Source of the DNA: a virus
Reading direction: 5' to 3' (one strand)
Virus record (IMG/VR): IMGVR_UViG_3300020442_000341
Location: 1-27,847 of that record
Length of the DNA stretch: 27,847 nucleotides
Part shown: positions 8,601-15,872 of the stretch, piece after piece
Layout: each line of letters opens with the position of its first letter
Numbering within the stretch: the first letter of the stretch is position 1
Position numbers and translations under genes: made by a program
The notes under the pieces: generated by a model
What the model was told of the DNA's origin: nothing
What the model saw: the letters and a program-made list of their open reading frames with translations, nothing else
Databases searched by the model: none

Positions 8601-11016
8601 GTGGTCTTGCAACTGCAACTCCAGTTGCTGCTGGAATTACATATCTTAAACGATAAGTTGTATCAGCCTCTGTTCTTTCATCAGATTTTCTCTTAATATA
8701 TGAACGAGGAGAAGCATTTCCTAATCCTGCTGTTCCTTGATTTAAGAAGTAACTGTAAATAGTATCTTTATTCTTTGCACCAGAATCTGTAGTGTCAATA
8801 CCAACCTTGATATACCATTGATTCTTAACAACGTCATCATATTGTATTGGATGACCGATATCACCAGAGTTTTTATCAGATACTCTACTTACAATCTTTA
8901 ATGATCCACCACGATTATTAATTGTCAATGCAGATGCGTTCTCTGCATCAGATAAAGTTTTAGCAACTTTTAGACCAACGTTTGTAGATACACCACTTGT
9001 AATTGCATAATACACCTCATTTGACTCTAAACCATCAGGTAAAGAACCATCATCACTTATAATTCTAATAGATTCACCATTCTCAAACGTATGTGCTGCA
9101 GTTAATTCAAATTGATTACTTGTAATACTATTGATACCAGCAGAGCTTCTGTTTACATTGAATGACTTCTCACCACTTGACTGTGAGTTAGGCATCACAA
9201 TTCTAGAACTGAATTCTGATGTGACACCTGCTGAGATAGGAATTAGAACATGTAGTCTATCAGATGTTCCTGCACCGATTCTATATCCATCTAAAACATT
9301 CTCTGGTTTGACTGATGGATTTGTTTGATCCTTTAGATATAAGCGTTCAGTCGTTGTTGTAACACCTACAGTCGTAGCAATGTCTAAAGTCTGAAACTCA
9401 ACGGTTTTATCTAGAGTTGAAAATTCCTTTGGTGGAACTATGTGTGTAATATATCCTACATCATCCTGTGAGAATGCGTTTTTCTTGAATCCCTCTGCAA
9501 CTAATGCCTTTGCTCCAAAGTTTGAGTTGGAGTTAGTGATTGACATTTCACTACCAGTTCCTGATAGGAAGTGCTCTGCATAACCAATCGCAAATACTGA
9601 TGCAGCCTGAATAGTCGCACCATTGATTGCTTTAATATGTGAACCTGAGTATGTTGGTTTATATACTGCTCTTGAATCTGTGTTTAGACTTTCATTACCA
9701 GAGACTGTGCCATCATCATATGCACCTGTGGTTGAGTTATACTTTAAGAATGCATTATTATCTTTCTGTAATCCAATACCTGTGAACTGAGCAACCATCA
9801 TAGAAGCAAATCCAGATGCTTTGCTACCATCTGCAAGTAAACCATTCATTCCAAATACAGAACGAAGTGATATATTGAAGATATAAGGAGATGCAGAGGT
9901 TACTGTATCAATTGTTAACGCTGCTGTAGATCCAGATACTGAAGGAAGTGGATCAGATGGTGAGTTCTGAACACTATACTTGAATATTGTGTTGCTAACT
10001 TTATCAGTCACCACATGCTGGCCATCGTATCCAGTTGCGGTAATTCCATCAATTACAATCGCAGTGTCTACGTCAACACCAGAAAGTGCAGAACTTGTTG
10101 TGACTGTAATAACATTTGATGATGTTGTTCCATCACCAGCCTTGATACTGCTGATACCAACAGATCCAGTCTTAGGCCCAGTAATACGGAACTCATCAAT
10201 TTTTGCTTGAATATCTAATCCAGTGGATGGATAGTCTGGTTCAATCTGACGACCAGATGTAACACCATATACTAAACCAACCTTTTCATAATACATGTCA
10301 AGGTCAGTTCTAGTATTTGATCCGTATGTTTGGTATGTGTCGTTGATTCTTACTTTGTTTACACCATCAGCATACTCAAATGCAGTCAATTTATGGTGTG
10401 AGAAGTTTGGTTTATATGTGTTTTCAGTATAGTCAAGATACACAACACCATTTGGATCTGCATCAAATATAGAGAACTGCCAGAAATAACTAGCACCAGT
10501 TACACGGAATATTGCTGAAGTATCAATACCATCATTCAATGGATTTGGAACATACTTTGGTCTTATCTTTGTTTTTCTTAAATCTAAACCTACTAATGAA
10601 GTTCCACGGGGTATTATCACACCACCATGAATACTATTCATCTTGAATAGAGCATTATTTACGTTTGCTAACTCATAGTTTGTTGTTAAATCCCATGCAC
10701 CAAAGTCTGAGGTAGTAGAACCAAATCGAGTTCTAAAATTACCTGATCCATCAGGAATATAACCAGGCCTGTTGTCTATGACATGATCGCCAGGATATAG
10801 TAGAATTGTTGTTTGTGCAAATCTATCGTTGTTTAACCCTGACTGATATGAGAATCTTGCTGCTTCTATTAAAGCTCTCTGAATTGTCTTGAAAGGGCGA
10901 GTGAGAGAATTACCTTTATTTTCGATACTATCAGTCGCATCCAAGTCATTAGGACTTACATACAGGATGTTCCCGCGAACGTTCTTTAAAAAATTCTCTA
11001 ATCTGGAAAGACCCAT
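5632..11016 (-). CDS. Giant virion structural/tail-fibre protein, 1794 aa
   Basis: The largest gene in the window. It starts MGLSRLENFLKNVRGNILYV, a beginning I recognise from large structural proteins of T4-like cyanophages. Residues about 40-80 (TRPFKTIQRALIEAA, then TTILLYPGDHVIDNRPG) look like the entry of a pectate-lyase-type right-handed beta-helix, as in many phage appendages. The middle is a string of beta-sandwich-like units of the pattern HxLxxGxxVxI, then YNG/FNG, then a FTV or FKY strand (for example near residues 300-350, 900-950 and 1270-1400). The C-terminus has the GVGTAAPRATLDL and MMFNTATSKFQGF signatures that commonly close cyanophage fibres. No enzyme motif was recognised. 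A perfect TATAAATA lies 37 bases before the ATG, with GGAAT as a weak ribosome binding site. It could be a long tail fibre, a whisker or a baseplate-wedge-associated protein. Confidence 0.8.
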   Translation of the reverse strand: MGLSRLENFLKNVRGNILYVSPNDLDATDSIENKGNSLTRPFKTIQRALIEAARFSYQSGLNNDRFAQTTILLYPGDHVIDNRPGYIPDGSGNFRTRFGSTTSDFGAWDLTTNYELANVNNALFKMNSIHGGVIIPRGTSLVGLDLRKTKIRPKYVPNPLNDGIDTSAIFRVTGASYFWQFSIFDADPNGVVYLDYTENTYKPNFSHHKLTAFEYADGVNKVRINDTYQTYGSNTRTDLDMYYEKVGLVYGVTSGRQIEPDYPSTGLDIQAKIDEFRITGPKTGSVGISSIKAGDGTTSSNVITVTTSSALSGVDVDTAIVIDGITATGYDGQHVVTDKVSNTIFKYSVQNSPSDPLPSVSGSTAALTIDTVTSASPYIFNISLRSVFGMNGLLADGSKASGFASMMVAQFTGIGLQKDNNAFLKYNSTTGAYDDGTVSGNESLNTDSRAVYKPTYSGSHIKAINGATIQAASVFAIGYAEHFLSGTGSEMSITNSNSNFGAKALVAEGFKKNAFSQDDVGYITHIVPPKEFSTLDKTVEFQTLDIATTVGVTTTTERLYLKDQTNPSVKPENVLDGYRIGAGTSDRLHVLIPISAGVTSEFSSRIVMPNSQSSGEKSFNVNRSSAGINSITSNQFELTAAHTFENGESIRIISDDGSLPDGLESNEVYYAITSGVSTNVGLKVAKTLSDAENASALTINNRGGSLKIVSRVSDKNSGDIGHPIQYDDVVKNQWYIKVGIDTTDSGAKNKDTIYSYFLNQGTAGLGNASPRSYIKRKSDERTEADTTYRLRYVIPAATGVAVARPPKTGYILQESNTSIGSTTAEIQTYFGSENFTNVAQQRNFSFIANANFSSSSANIITEMPHNLSVGSLVEVINAKSGNNSTGAGNSGFNGTFRVTGISSAREFTVGMSTDPGTFTVVDTLTRDTTLPHFKRKDYKTTYYIQDTEEVQEYITGTQDGIYYLTVLNSSVSPTVTPFTGEKFTQPIKYLFPQVNRDNPVADPDAATSHALSRTIGETTINDVRDSLTKETVDAFVRDNNIGIGITQIITDAGIKTDHTKIPVDHFQYPLSKKHTIFTDVDHGFNGIQKVSIASSGSGYGTGGASDEIYFNAQLLNSEELGVPTFNSDGNENAVGVGTTTGKHATAKVTVDKHNGGITAITIMNAGSAFGIGNTMFIAGITTAAANIGGGHSAAKITVTKIDSNIGDIVRITGVSSETYSQYNDLYRVSDIHVGAARSFTVIGNSAVTGVTTAGIGSVLTANAVVSLTGKPIGISTYTYDVATGIATVGTSTYHGLGVNSKVTVAISTVGVRTDGDTTIPLARELGNFTGSFTVVKDSGDQKFEINLGIAATTTTTLSVGSSMFVMPEGISSNDGTPTVEDESLSGRMVSIFDGVETYLESAMTKTTTEMSPVGLGLTNQIGVKIGDYYQIDDEIVRVKNNPHPHSSDSDPSGPLTVYRAVLGTRAAAHVAKSVVRKIKPIPIELRRQSINRATGHTFEYLGFGPGNYSTSLPERQDRNLSEAEELIGQSLRKDGGVNYFSGTNDKGILFAGNKKLDPIAGKEEIHSTPIRTVTGEDISVKKGINIVKATEGDFSSSINVTGGDNNKSISEFKGPVVFSNKITSSSTKGIEASSLFLQGDATVSRKLTVGIATPTSAGTAGDIVFSNNPQGGKYLGWVYTTNNAWKRFGSISTEANFDYHTVDKLHIGTGVTITSDGAYTSSGNVSIAGSIGVGTAAPRATLDLSQGAIGINTFMILPKVSSIVGLGTTAGAMMFNTATSKFQGFTGAAWVDLH

Positions 11017-11052
11017 GTTGTTATTCCAATCTTATATTGATGCGTTATGGAT

Positions 11053-11060
11053 TATTTATA
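11053..11060 (-). promoter_or_regulatory. T4-type late promoter (TATAAATA)
   Basis: A perfect TATAAATA on the minus strand, 37 bases before the ATG of the 1794-residue gene and inside the 65-base gap after the small gene at 11082-11243. Unlike the other fibre promoters it is not followed by an A-run. Confidence 0.75.
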
Positions 11061-11081
11061 GTGTATATGAATCCAATATAT

Positions 11082-11243
11082 TTAGTCTGCGGCTTCTGGG
11101 GTGTTTCCCTCGGCAACCCAGGCCAAATAGTCTTGGTAATCTATGTTTTCTTCATCAAATGGAATCCAAGCACCATCAGATATTCTTTTAATCTGATCTG
11201 TTCTTACGTTTCCTTCTGAATCTTTTGTTTTTTTATAAGACAT
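11082..11243 (-). CDS. Small fibre-coupled protein, 53 aa (possible tail-fibre chaperone fragment)
   Basis: A short gene starting with ATG at 11243 (MSYKKTKDSEGNVRTDQIKR) and ending with the motif YLAWVAEGNTPEAAD before TAA. The start is only 2 bases past the stop of the 392-residue fibre at 11246, so it is cotranscribed and probably coupled. A second gene of nearly the same size, at 12445-12603, sits in the same place after the paralogous fibre and ends with the same YLAWVAEGNT motif. That conservation in protein and position supports it as real. Position immediately after a fibre gene and the short acidic, aromatic C-terminus resemble small tail-fibre-assembly proteins, but the role is inference. 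No domain can be assigned with certainty. Confidence 0.75.
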   Translation of the reverse strand: MSYKKTKDSEGNVRTDQIKRISDGAWIPFDEENIDYQDYLAWVAEGNTPEAAD

Positions 11244-11245
11244 AA

Positions 11246-12424
11246 TTAAATCTCCGCTTCTGCAGTAAAACTAAAAATACCAGCACTTGAACCACCTAAA
11301 CTACCATAAGTTACATAAAAACCAGTATTACTTGTACCAGTAGCAATAATAGAACCACTACCTGCGTTAGTTGTTGTTAATGTTGGTGTTGATCTCATTT
11401 GCACTGAATATACGCAACCTGCTCTAGCATAACCATTTGCACTTCCATAACCAGCACCAATACTAGAACCTACTTGATAATAACGAGCACAACGTCTAAG
11501 TTCATTTATAAAATTGCAATGTTCAAATGGGGTGGCCACTGAGCCAACTTCTAATTGAACTCCCGTAATTTCTAGAGTTGCATCATTTGTATTATACCAT
11601 GTTGCAGTTTGATCTTTACTTCTTCCAGAACCACCACTCCAATTTGCCCAAGCATCATTAGTAACTGAGGAGGATGTATAATTTGTTCCAGCAAAAAAGA
11701 TTGGAAAGACTTGAAAACCTGATGCAGTGTTATCATCAATAGTAAGATTAGAATTACCAGGTATTGATTTTGTTATTTTTGTCCATGTATTTGCAGATAG
11801 AGTTCCAGTTTCATAAGGATAAATATAATTTGTTCCATCTACTGTTTTTACAAAACCATGATAGTTTTGCTCAACACTTGCTCTTACCCAAAAAGATAAA
11901 GTTATATAACTTGAACTTGATGTATAATTCCAACCACTATTTCTAATATCTTGTGCTTCTATTTGTTGATTAAAGTTTATTAAACTGGATGCCTGTAAAT
12001 CACTTGTTTGGTCTCCGTTTGTTATTTTTGCTGTTCTAGTTAAACCTAATGTATATGGTGTATCACTTGTTGTAAGAGAAACTTGAGCAAATGTTGGGTT
12101 TTCATTCGTTCCAGCATATTCATGTTTCCAACGATCTAAATCTCCATAACCATTAGTTGTTGATGAACTTCCTCTTTGGGCTATACGCATAGCTCCATTA
12201 ATGATCAAATTACGATTCGTAAGAGGTGTTGCGTTTATTAAATTTGTTGTATTTACAGTCGTTACAGTTGCTATTCCAGTAGGCCCTACCTGAAATCCAC
12301 CATTTCCTATGTCTAAACGAGTCTTAGGTTGTGTGCTAGCTATACCAACATTACCAGCAGAGTCTTGATAAACTCCACCAGTTCCGCTTCTATGTAACCA
12401 ACCTTCAAATCTAATGTCTGACAT
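11246..12424 (-). CDS. Tail-fibre/adhesin with NLIINGAM and VQLEVGSVATPFEH motifs, 392 aa
   Basis: The N-terminus (about residues 1-70) carries fibre-type repeats (GNVGIASTQP, GIATVTTV). Residues 71-85 (RNLIINGAMRIAQRG) begin a lectin-like or carbohydrate-binding-module-like beta domain. That domain closes at residues 288-317 with VQLEVGSVATPFEH and ELRRCARYYQ. This pair of motifs is typical of distal tail-fibre proteins in marine and other phages and is expected to contact surface glycans. The last 75 residues are a variable beta domain. The gene at 12600-13781 is a paralog with the same layout. The leader from the ACTAAATA octamer to the ATG is about 18 bases, AT-rich, and has no Shine-Dalgarno sequence. 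A small coupled gene follows 2 bases downstream. Confidence 0.82.
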   Translation of the reverse strand: MSDIRFEGWLHRSGTGGVYQDSAGNVGIASTQPKTRLDIGNGGFQVGPTGIATVTTVNTTNLINATPLTNRNLIINGAMRIAQRGSSSTTNGYGDLDRWKHEYAGTNENPTFAQVSLTTSDTPYTLGLTRTAKITNGDQTSDLQASSLINFNQQIEAQDIRNSGWNYTSSSSYITLSFWVRASVEQNYHGFVKTVDGTNYIYPYETGTLSANTWTKITKSIPGNSNLTIDDNTASGFQVFPIFFAGTNYTSSSVTNDAWANWSGGSGRSKDQTATWYNTNDATLEITGVQLEVGSVATPFEHCNFINELRRCARYYQVGSSIGAGYGSANGYARAGCVYSVQMRSTPTLTTTNAGSGSIIATGTSNTGFYVTYGSLGGSSAGIFSFTAEAEI

Positions 12425-12441
12425 TTTTATTACTTTTTAGT

Positions 12442-12449
12442 TATTTAGT
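12442..12449 (-). promoter_or_regulatory. Candidate late promoter (ACTAAATA) overlapping the upstream stop codon
   Basis: The minus-strand octamer ACTAAATA overlaps the TAA of the small gene at 12445-12603. It is followed by ACTAAAAAGTA and the ATG of the 392-residue fibre. The downstream bases are nearly identical to those after the promoters at 13798, 15242 and 16797, which is the main support, since the octamer itself departs from consensus at two positions. Confidence 0.5.
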
Positions 12450-12603
12450 CAGCATCTTTTGCTGTATTTCCCTCTGCTACCCAAGCTAGATAATCTGGGC
12501 ATTCTGCAGTACAAGTTATTTTGTAAGACCCATCATCCTCTACTCTTTTATAAATTTGAATAGAATCTGACTCTCTTTTTGCTATTTTTTGATAATACTT
12601 CAT
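12445..12603 (-). CDS. Small fibre-coupled protein, 52 aa (paralog of 11082-11243)
   Basis: It starts MKYYQKIAKRESDSIQIYKR and ends YLAWVAEGNTAKDAD. The ATG at 12603 overlaps the TGA of the 393-residue fibre as ATGA, a classical translational-coupling junction. The C-terminal motif YLAWVAEGNT is shared with the small gene at 11082-11243, which follows the paralogous fibre; the N-terminal halves differ. The likely role is a fibre-specific assembly or folding helper, inferred from position only. The gene is below the length cut of many gene finders and could easily be missed. Confidence 0.75.
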   Translation of the reverse strand: MKYYQKIAKRESDSIQIYKRVEDDGSYKITCTAECPDYLAWVAEGNTAKDAD

Positions 12604-13781
12604 AATTCTGCTGAAAAACCTAAGACAGCATCTGCACTTGCTGACCTACCAAAACAAGCCTGTCCACTTGTAAATCCATGACTAGCAGAGGTAAAATTAA
12701 GATTAGCATTTTTTGTAGTTGTATTAGATAAAGTTGGCACAGAAGTACCAGTAGCATTAGTAGTCACTCTTATTGAGTAATGACTAGCTGTTCCTGATGT
12801 GTCTAAAGTTGTAGGTGCTGTTCTCATCTCTGTAACAAAGTTGATAAGTATTTGTGCTTGATTAGCTCCATCAACATTACCAACACCAAAATAACTTAAA
12901 TTAGATCCACTTAGTCTTTGATAATATCTCTGGCAACGTGTAAGTTCCTCTCCAACAGTGCGGTGCTCGAACGGGGTGGCCACTGAGCCAATTTCTAATT
13001 GAACTCCTGTAACATAAAATTCGTTATTAGTGCTATCCAAAAAGTTGGATTGACCTGTGACACAAGTAAATAAATTAGTAGTTGTCCAAGAAGTATGTTG
13101 TGATGCAATATCATCAGGCCCAGAAGCTAAATGCCAATCAAGTTCCATTCCTAAAGCACTAGTATTAATTATGTCAACTGCTGTATCCCCATCAAACGTA
13201 AAGGTAAATCTTTGAAAACTTGAAGTTATTGTAAATGCTGCATTTTGAGATCTTGATGTGCCATCGGTAGCAAAATGTCTTAACTGAAATGTATATTGAT
13301 CACCATTGTTTGCTGATGCTGATTTTGCATAAAAAGAAACTGTTACTTGTTTTGCAGAAGAACTGCCATAATCCAAATCTTGACAATCTTGACCTTCAAT
13401 TTTCATTCTGAAACAAGCATTTCCACTACCAGTGGGTGTATTTGTTGCATCGGGTGTTACTTTATATGACCTATCAAATCCATCTGGTGCAGAGGTACTC
13501 TGTGTAACAGTTGCATCAAAGGAAGCTCCACTTGTAGCGATATGTTGAAATTGATCTATGAAATATTTTTGATCTGATGCACCAGGAGAAAACGATGTTC
13601 CTCTTTGGGCGATAGTAACAGCTCCATTAATTATCTTGTTGCGATGAGAGAGTTGTGTATTGTTTACTATACTTGTTGCATTAAGTGCTGCTACAGTGCT
13701 CACTCCAGTAACACTCAACCCATCCGTAATATTAACGGTTGGAGTTTCTGATAAAATTGTATTGACCTTGAGTGTGCTCAT
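12600..13781 (-). CDS. Tail-fibre/adhesin, 393 aa (paralog of 11246-12424)
   Basis: The N-terminus MSTLKVNTILSETPTVNITD is a typical cyanophage fibre beginning, followed by GVSTVAALN. Residues 47-62 (RNKIINGAVTIAQRGT) and about 271-300 (VQLEIGSVATPFEH, then ELTRCQRYYQ) frame the same beta domain as in the 392-residue fibre. The sequence between is diverged, and the C-terminal 90 residues are unrelated by eye, as expected when receptor-binding tips diversify. A stretch of about 35 bases encoding the GVQLE-GSVATPF block is nearly identical to that in the paralog. A GATAAATA late promoter overlaps the stop of the gene before, and the leader lacks a Shine-Dalgarno sequence. Its own stop overlaps the start of the small gene at 12445-12603. 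Confidence 0.82.
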   Translation of the reverse strand: MSTLKVNTILSETPTVNITDGLSVTGVSTVAALNATSIVNNTQLSHRNKIINGAVTIAQRGTSFSPGASDQKYFIDQFQHIATSGASFDATVTQSTSAPDGFDRSYKVTPDATNTPTGSGNACFRMKIEGQDCQDLDYGSSSAKQVTVSFYAKSASANNGDQYTFQLRHFATDGTSRSQNAAFTITSSFQRFTFTFDGDTAVDIINTSALGMELDWHLASGPDDIASQHTSWTTTNLFTCVTGQSNFLDSTNNEFYVTGVQLEIGSVATPFEHRTVGEELTRCQRYYQRLSGSNLSYFGVGNVDGANQAQILINFVTEMRTAPTTLDTSGTASHYSIRVTTNATGTSVPTLSNTTTKNANLNFTSASHGFTSGQACFGRSASADAVLGFSAEL

Positions 13782-13797
13782 TTTTATACTTTTTAGT

Positions 13798-13805
13798 TAT
13801 TTATC
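13798..13805 (-). promoter_or_regulatory. Candidate T4-type late promoter (GATAAATA)
   Basis: The minus-strand octamer GATAAATA, one base from consensus, overlaps the TAA stop of the 174-residue gene. It is followed by ACTAAAAAGTATAAAA and the ATG at 13781. The spacing and the A-rich downstream bases match the promoters at 15242 and 16797. Confidence 0.65.
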
Positions 13806-14325
13806 CAGAGACTTCCATAGCAGTTATCGTGCTAATCCCATAATAATTAGAGGTATTATAAAACTTGTTAATAGTTCCTATATTACTTGTCACAGCCATT
13901 TGAATTTTATATGTCGTTTCTGAAGTAGTAGCAGGTTCATCAAGTATTTCAATAACAGTAGAATCTTGCCAATTATCAGCATTATAATATGCAAAAGCAT
14001 GTGCATTATAATTAGCACCACTTGACGATGTGCCTGATGGTTGCTCAATAAATGTACTGCCACGAAGAACTCTGAAAAAATTAACAGCATTAGCATTACT
14101 ATTATAAATGACAGCTTTAATTAATACTTTACTATCAGATCTTGTAGGAGTTATAGCAACACTTAAACCAGTTAAATCAACATAACCACCACTAGATACA
14201 GTTGATGCTGTGGTAAACTGATCTTTTTTAATAGTTTGTTTTATCTGAATAATACCACCAGCTATACCTGTGCCAGAGGTTAATCCATCTCTTGGTATGA
14301 TTCGATTGGTTCTAAGTTCTGACAT
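13801..14325 (-). CDS. Tail-fibre head-domain protein, 174 aa
   Basis: It begins MSELRTNRIIPRDGLTSGTG, a fibre N-terminus, with GGIIQIKQT, YVDLTGLSVAITP, SKVLIKAV, RVLRGSTFI, TTYKIQM and a final TAMEVSG. The neighbouring gene at 14325-14858 has the same blocks in the same order, so the two are tandem paralogs. The predicted fold is a single beta-sandwich like small fibre-tip domains; no catalytic residues were recognised. The ATG overlaps the upstream stop as TAATG, and GGAGGT in the last codons of the upstream gene acts as ribosome binding site. A short tail fibre or adhesin component is likely. Confidence 0.75.
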   Translation of the reverse strand: MSELRTNRIIPRDGLTSGTGIAGGIIQIKQTIKKDQFTTASTVSSGGYVDLTGLSVAITPTRSDSKVLIKAVIYNSNANAVNFFRVLRGSTFIEQPSGTSSSGANYNAHAFAYYNADNWQDSTVIEILDEPATTSETTYKIQMAVTSNIGTINKFYNTSNYYGISTITAMEVSG

Positions 14326-14858
14326 TATGCTGATACCTCCATGAGAGTCATATATGATTGACCATTCTCACCACTTGCTTGATATTGTGCTCTTACTTGA
14401 GCAGAATTACCCGAAGAAACCAAAGACATTTGTGTTTTATATGTGGTTGCACTGGTTGTTGATGGTGAATCCAAATACATTATATTATATCTACTAAGGT
14501 GAGCAGTTGTAGTTGTATTAGAGCCATCCACTTCAACATCTATCCCGAAAGCTCCAGAACCAGTGCTATTGTTTGGGCCAGTTTGAATGACAGTAGATCC
14601 TCTTAAAATTTGAAATCCACCTGATGCTCTTGTTGTTGATCTTGTTACTCTAAATTGTTGACTGACAATTATAAGAATCTTACTCGTCGAAAACTTTGGT
14701 GTGATAGTACAAGTCAATCCAGTATCCACATAAGCGGTACTTGTCGAAGACACTTCACTATCGTAGGAATTTTGTATGACCTGTACGATACCACCGCCAC
14801 CACCAGTGGGAGCTCCATCGACTGGTAATATTTTATCTACTCTTAATTGTGATGACAT
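14325..14858 (-). CDS. Tail-fibre head-domain protein, 177 aa (paralog of the next gene)
   Basis: It starts MSSQLRVDKILPVDGAPTGG with a glycine-rich hinge, then GIVQVIQNS, AYVDTGLTCTITP, SKILIIVS, QILRGSTVIQ, TTYKTQMS and a final MTLMEVSA. These blocks line up with those of the 174-residue gene immediately downstream, indicating tandem duplication with strong divergence. It follows the chaperone-like gene at 14863 with a 4-base gap and has only a weak upstream ribosome binding site. The role is inferred as a short fibre or tip protein. Confidence 0.75.
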   Translation of the reverse strand: MSSQLRVDKILPVDGAPTGGGGGIVQVIQNSYDSEVSSTSTAYVDTGLTCTITPKFSTSKILIIVSQQFRVTRSTTRASGGFQILRGSTVIQTGPNNSTGSGAFGIDVEVDGSNTTTTAHLSRYNIMYLDSPSTTSATTYKTQMSLVSSGNSAQVRAQYQASGENGQSYMTLMEVSA

Positions 14859-14862
14859 AATA

Positions 14863-15225
14863 CTATGAAGGTTCTGTTGGCCAGGTGACTGATGTTGAAT
14901 CTAGATTGTAATCAGAATCTAACTTCGGTGATGCACTTGCAGGTAAATCACGAAGTGCCTGACGATATGTTTTCCATGCATCTGCTAATGTTAGATCAGA
15001 TGATGCTCTCCAATCACATGCTGCTAATTTCTTATCTCTCTCCACACGCAATAATCTCATTGGTTCAAGAGCATCAAGTGCTGCAATTTTGGCAGTTACT
15101 TGATCTTCTGTTGGTATTGTTTGACCACTATCAAGCCAAGTGATTCCAGAATAAACATTACCAAGGCAACTCCACTGTGCTCCAGGCTTTAATGCTTGTA
15201 ATGCGTCTGCGACTCCGTATTTCAT
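14863..15225 (-). CDS. Tail-fibre assembly chaperone-like protein, 120 aa
   Basis: Residues about 57-96 (LLRVERDKKLAACDWR, then AWKTYRQALRDLP) match the C-terminal pattern of phage tail-fibre assembly/tail chaperone proteins (R-x2-RD-x2-L-x3-DW, then W-x2-YRQALRDLP). The N-terminal half (ALKPGAQWSCLGN, then GITWLDSG and PTEDQV) also fits that family, which promotes trimerisation of fibre tips without joining the virion. The final 20 residues are acidic and unstructured. A perfect TATAAATA lies upstream, so this gene starts a transcript that covers two fibre genes. The leader has no Shine-Dalgarno sequence. Confidence 0.75.
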   Translation of the reverse strand: MKYGVADALQALKPGAQWSCLGNVYSGITWLDSGQTIPTEDQVTAKIAALDALEPMRLLRVERDKKLAACDWRASSDLTLADAWKTYRQALRDLPASASPKLDSDYNLDSTSVTWPTEPS

Positions 15226-15241
15226 GATTTTATTTTTTAGT

Positions 15242-15249
15242 TATTTATA
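15242..15249 (-). promoter_or_regulatory. T4-type late promoter (TATAAATA)
   Basis: A perfect TATAAATA on the minus strand, followed by ACTAAAAAATAAAATC and the ATG at 15225. It sits in the 34-base gap between two genes. Confidence 0.8.
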
Positions 15250-15259
15250 AGTTAAATGG

Positions 15260-15862
15260 TCAACTATCTTTCGACATTGCACCAGATGATCCAACTTCGT
15301 ATACAGTAAAGTAACAATTACTTGAAAGACCACCCACATTATCATGGAAATGATATGTATGGTTTCCTCCCTGTTCTCTCATATAAAGAGAAACTGATAT
15401 TGCTGATCCGTCATTTGGATAAGTTGATATAGGTGTTGAGAAAAATCCCGAATGTGGAACTAAATAAGCAGAGCTGTAGTTGTAACAACCCATATAACCA
15501 TAAAATTGAGCACTGTTACCATCATTTACATCAATATAAAGTGATGTTACTCCACGAGCACTTGTATCATCCACTCGTTGAGCACCACCTTGAACACTTG
15601 CAATAATTCTAGCATCACTTCCTTGTATTGGAACAAATGAGGTTGTCAATCCAGTCGTGACATTACCATCTGAAGATGTTGATAAGTCAACAGTAAGTCT
15701 ACATGTATGAACTTGAAGAATATGCCCTGCTGGAAAAGTTGATACTGTTGAATTACCTAATTGTAGAGTTCCAGCATGATTTAATACACCAGTATTCGTA
15801 ATACTTGTCGCATCTGCTCCAGAACCTAGACTAATTGAATTTCCTGTGATACTTGTTGGCAT
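15260..15862 (-). CDS. Tail-fibre/adhesin protein, 200 aa
   Basis: The start chosen is the ATG at 15862 (MPTSITGNSISLGSGADATS) because TAGGAG lies 8 bases before it. The longer frame from 15895 would overlap the end of the upstream gene and adds a basic, non-fibre N-terminus. The beginning is a short fibre repeat, then a beta-rich domain with RIIASVQGGAQ, TSLYIDVNDGN, YGYMGCYNYSS, SVSLYMREQGG and a final FTVYEVGSSG. The ending resembles those of the tandem fibre proteins at 13801 and 14325 (MEVSG/MEVSA), so it may share their fold. No enzyme motif was seen. Confidence 0.75.
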   Translation of the reverse strand: MPTSITGNSISLGSGADATSITNTGVLNHAGTLQLGNSTVSTFPAGHILQVHTCRLTVDLSTSSDGNVTTGLTTSFVPIQGSDARIIASVQGGAQRVDDTSARGVTSLYIDVNDGNSAQFYGYMGCYNYSSAYLVPHSGFFSTPISTYPNDGSAISVSLYMREQGGNHTYHFHDNVGGLSSNCYFTVYEVGSSGAMSKDS

Positions 15863-15872
15863 AATTTTTCTC

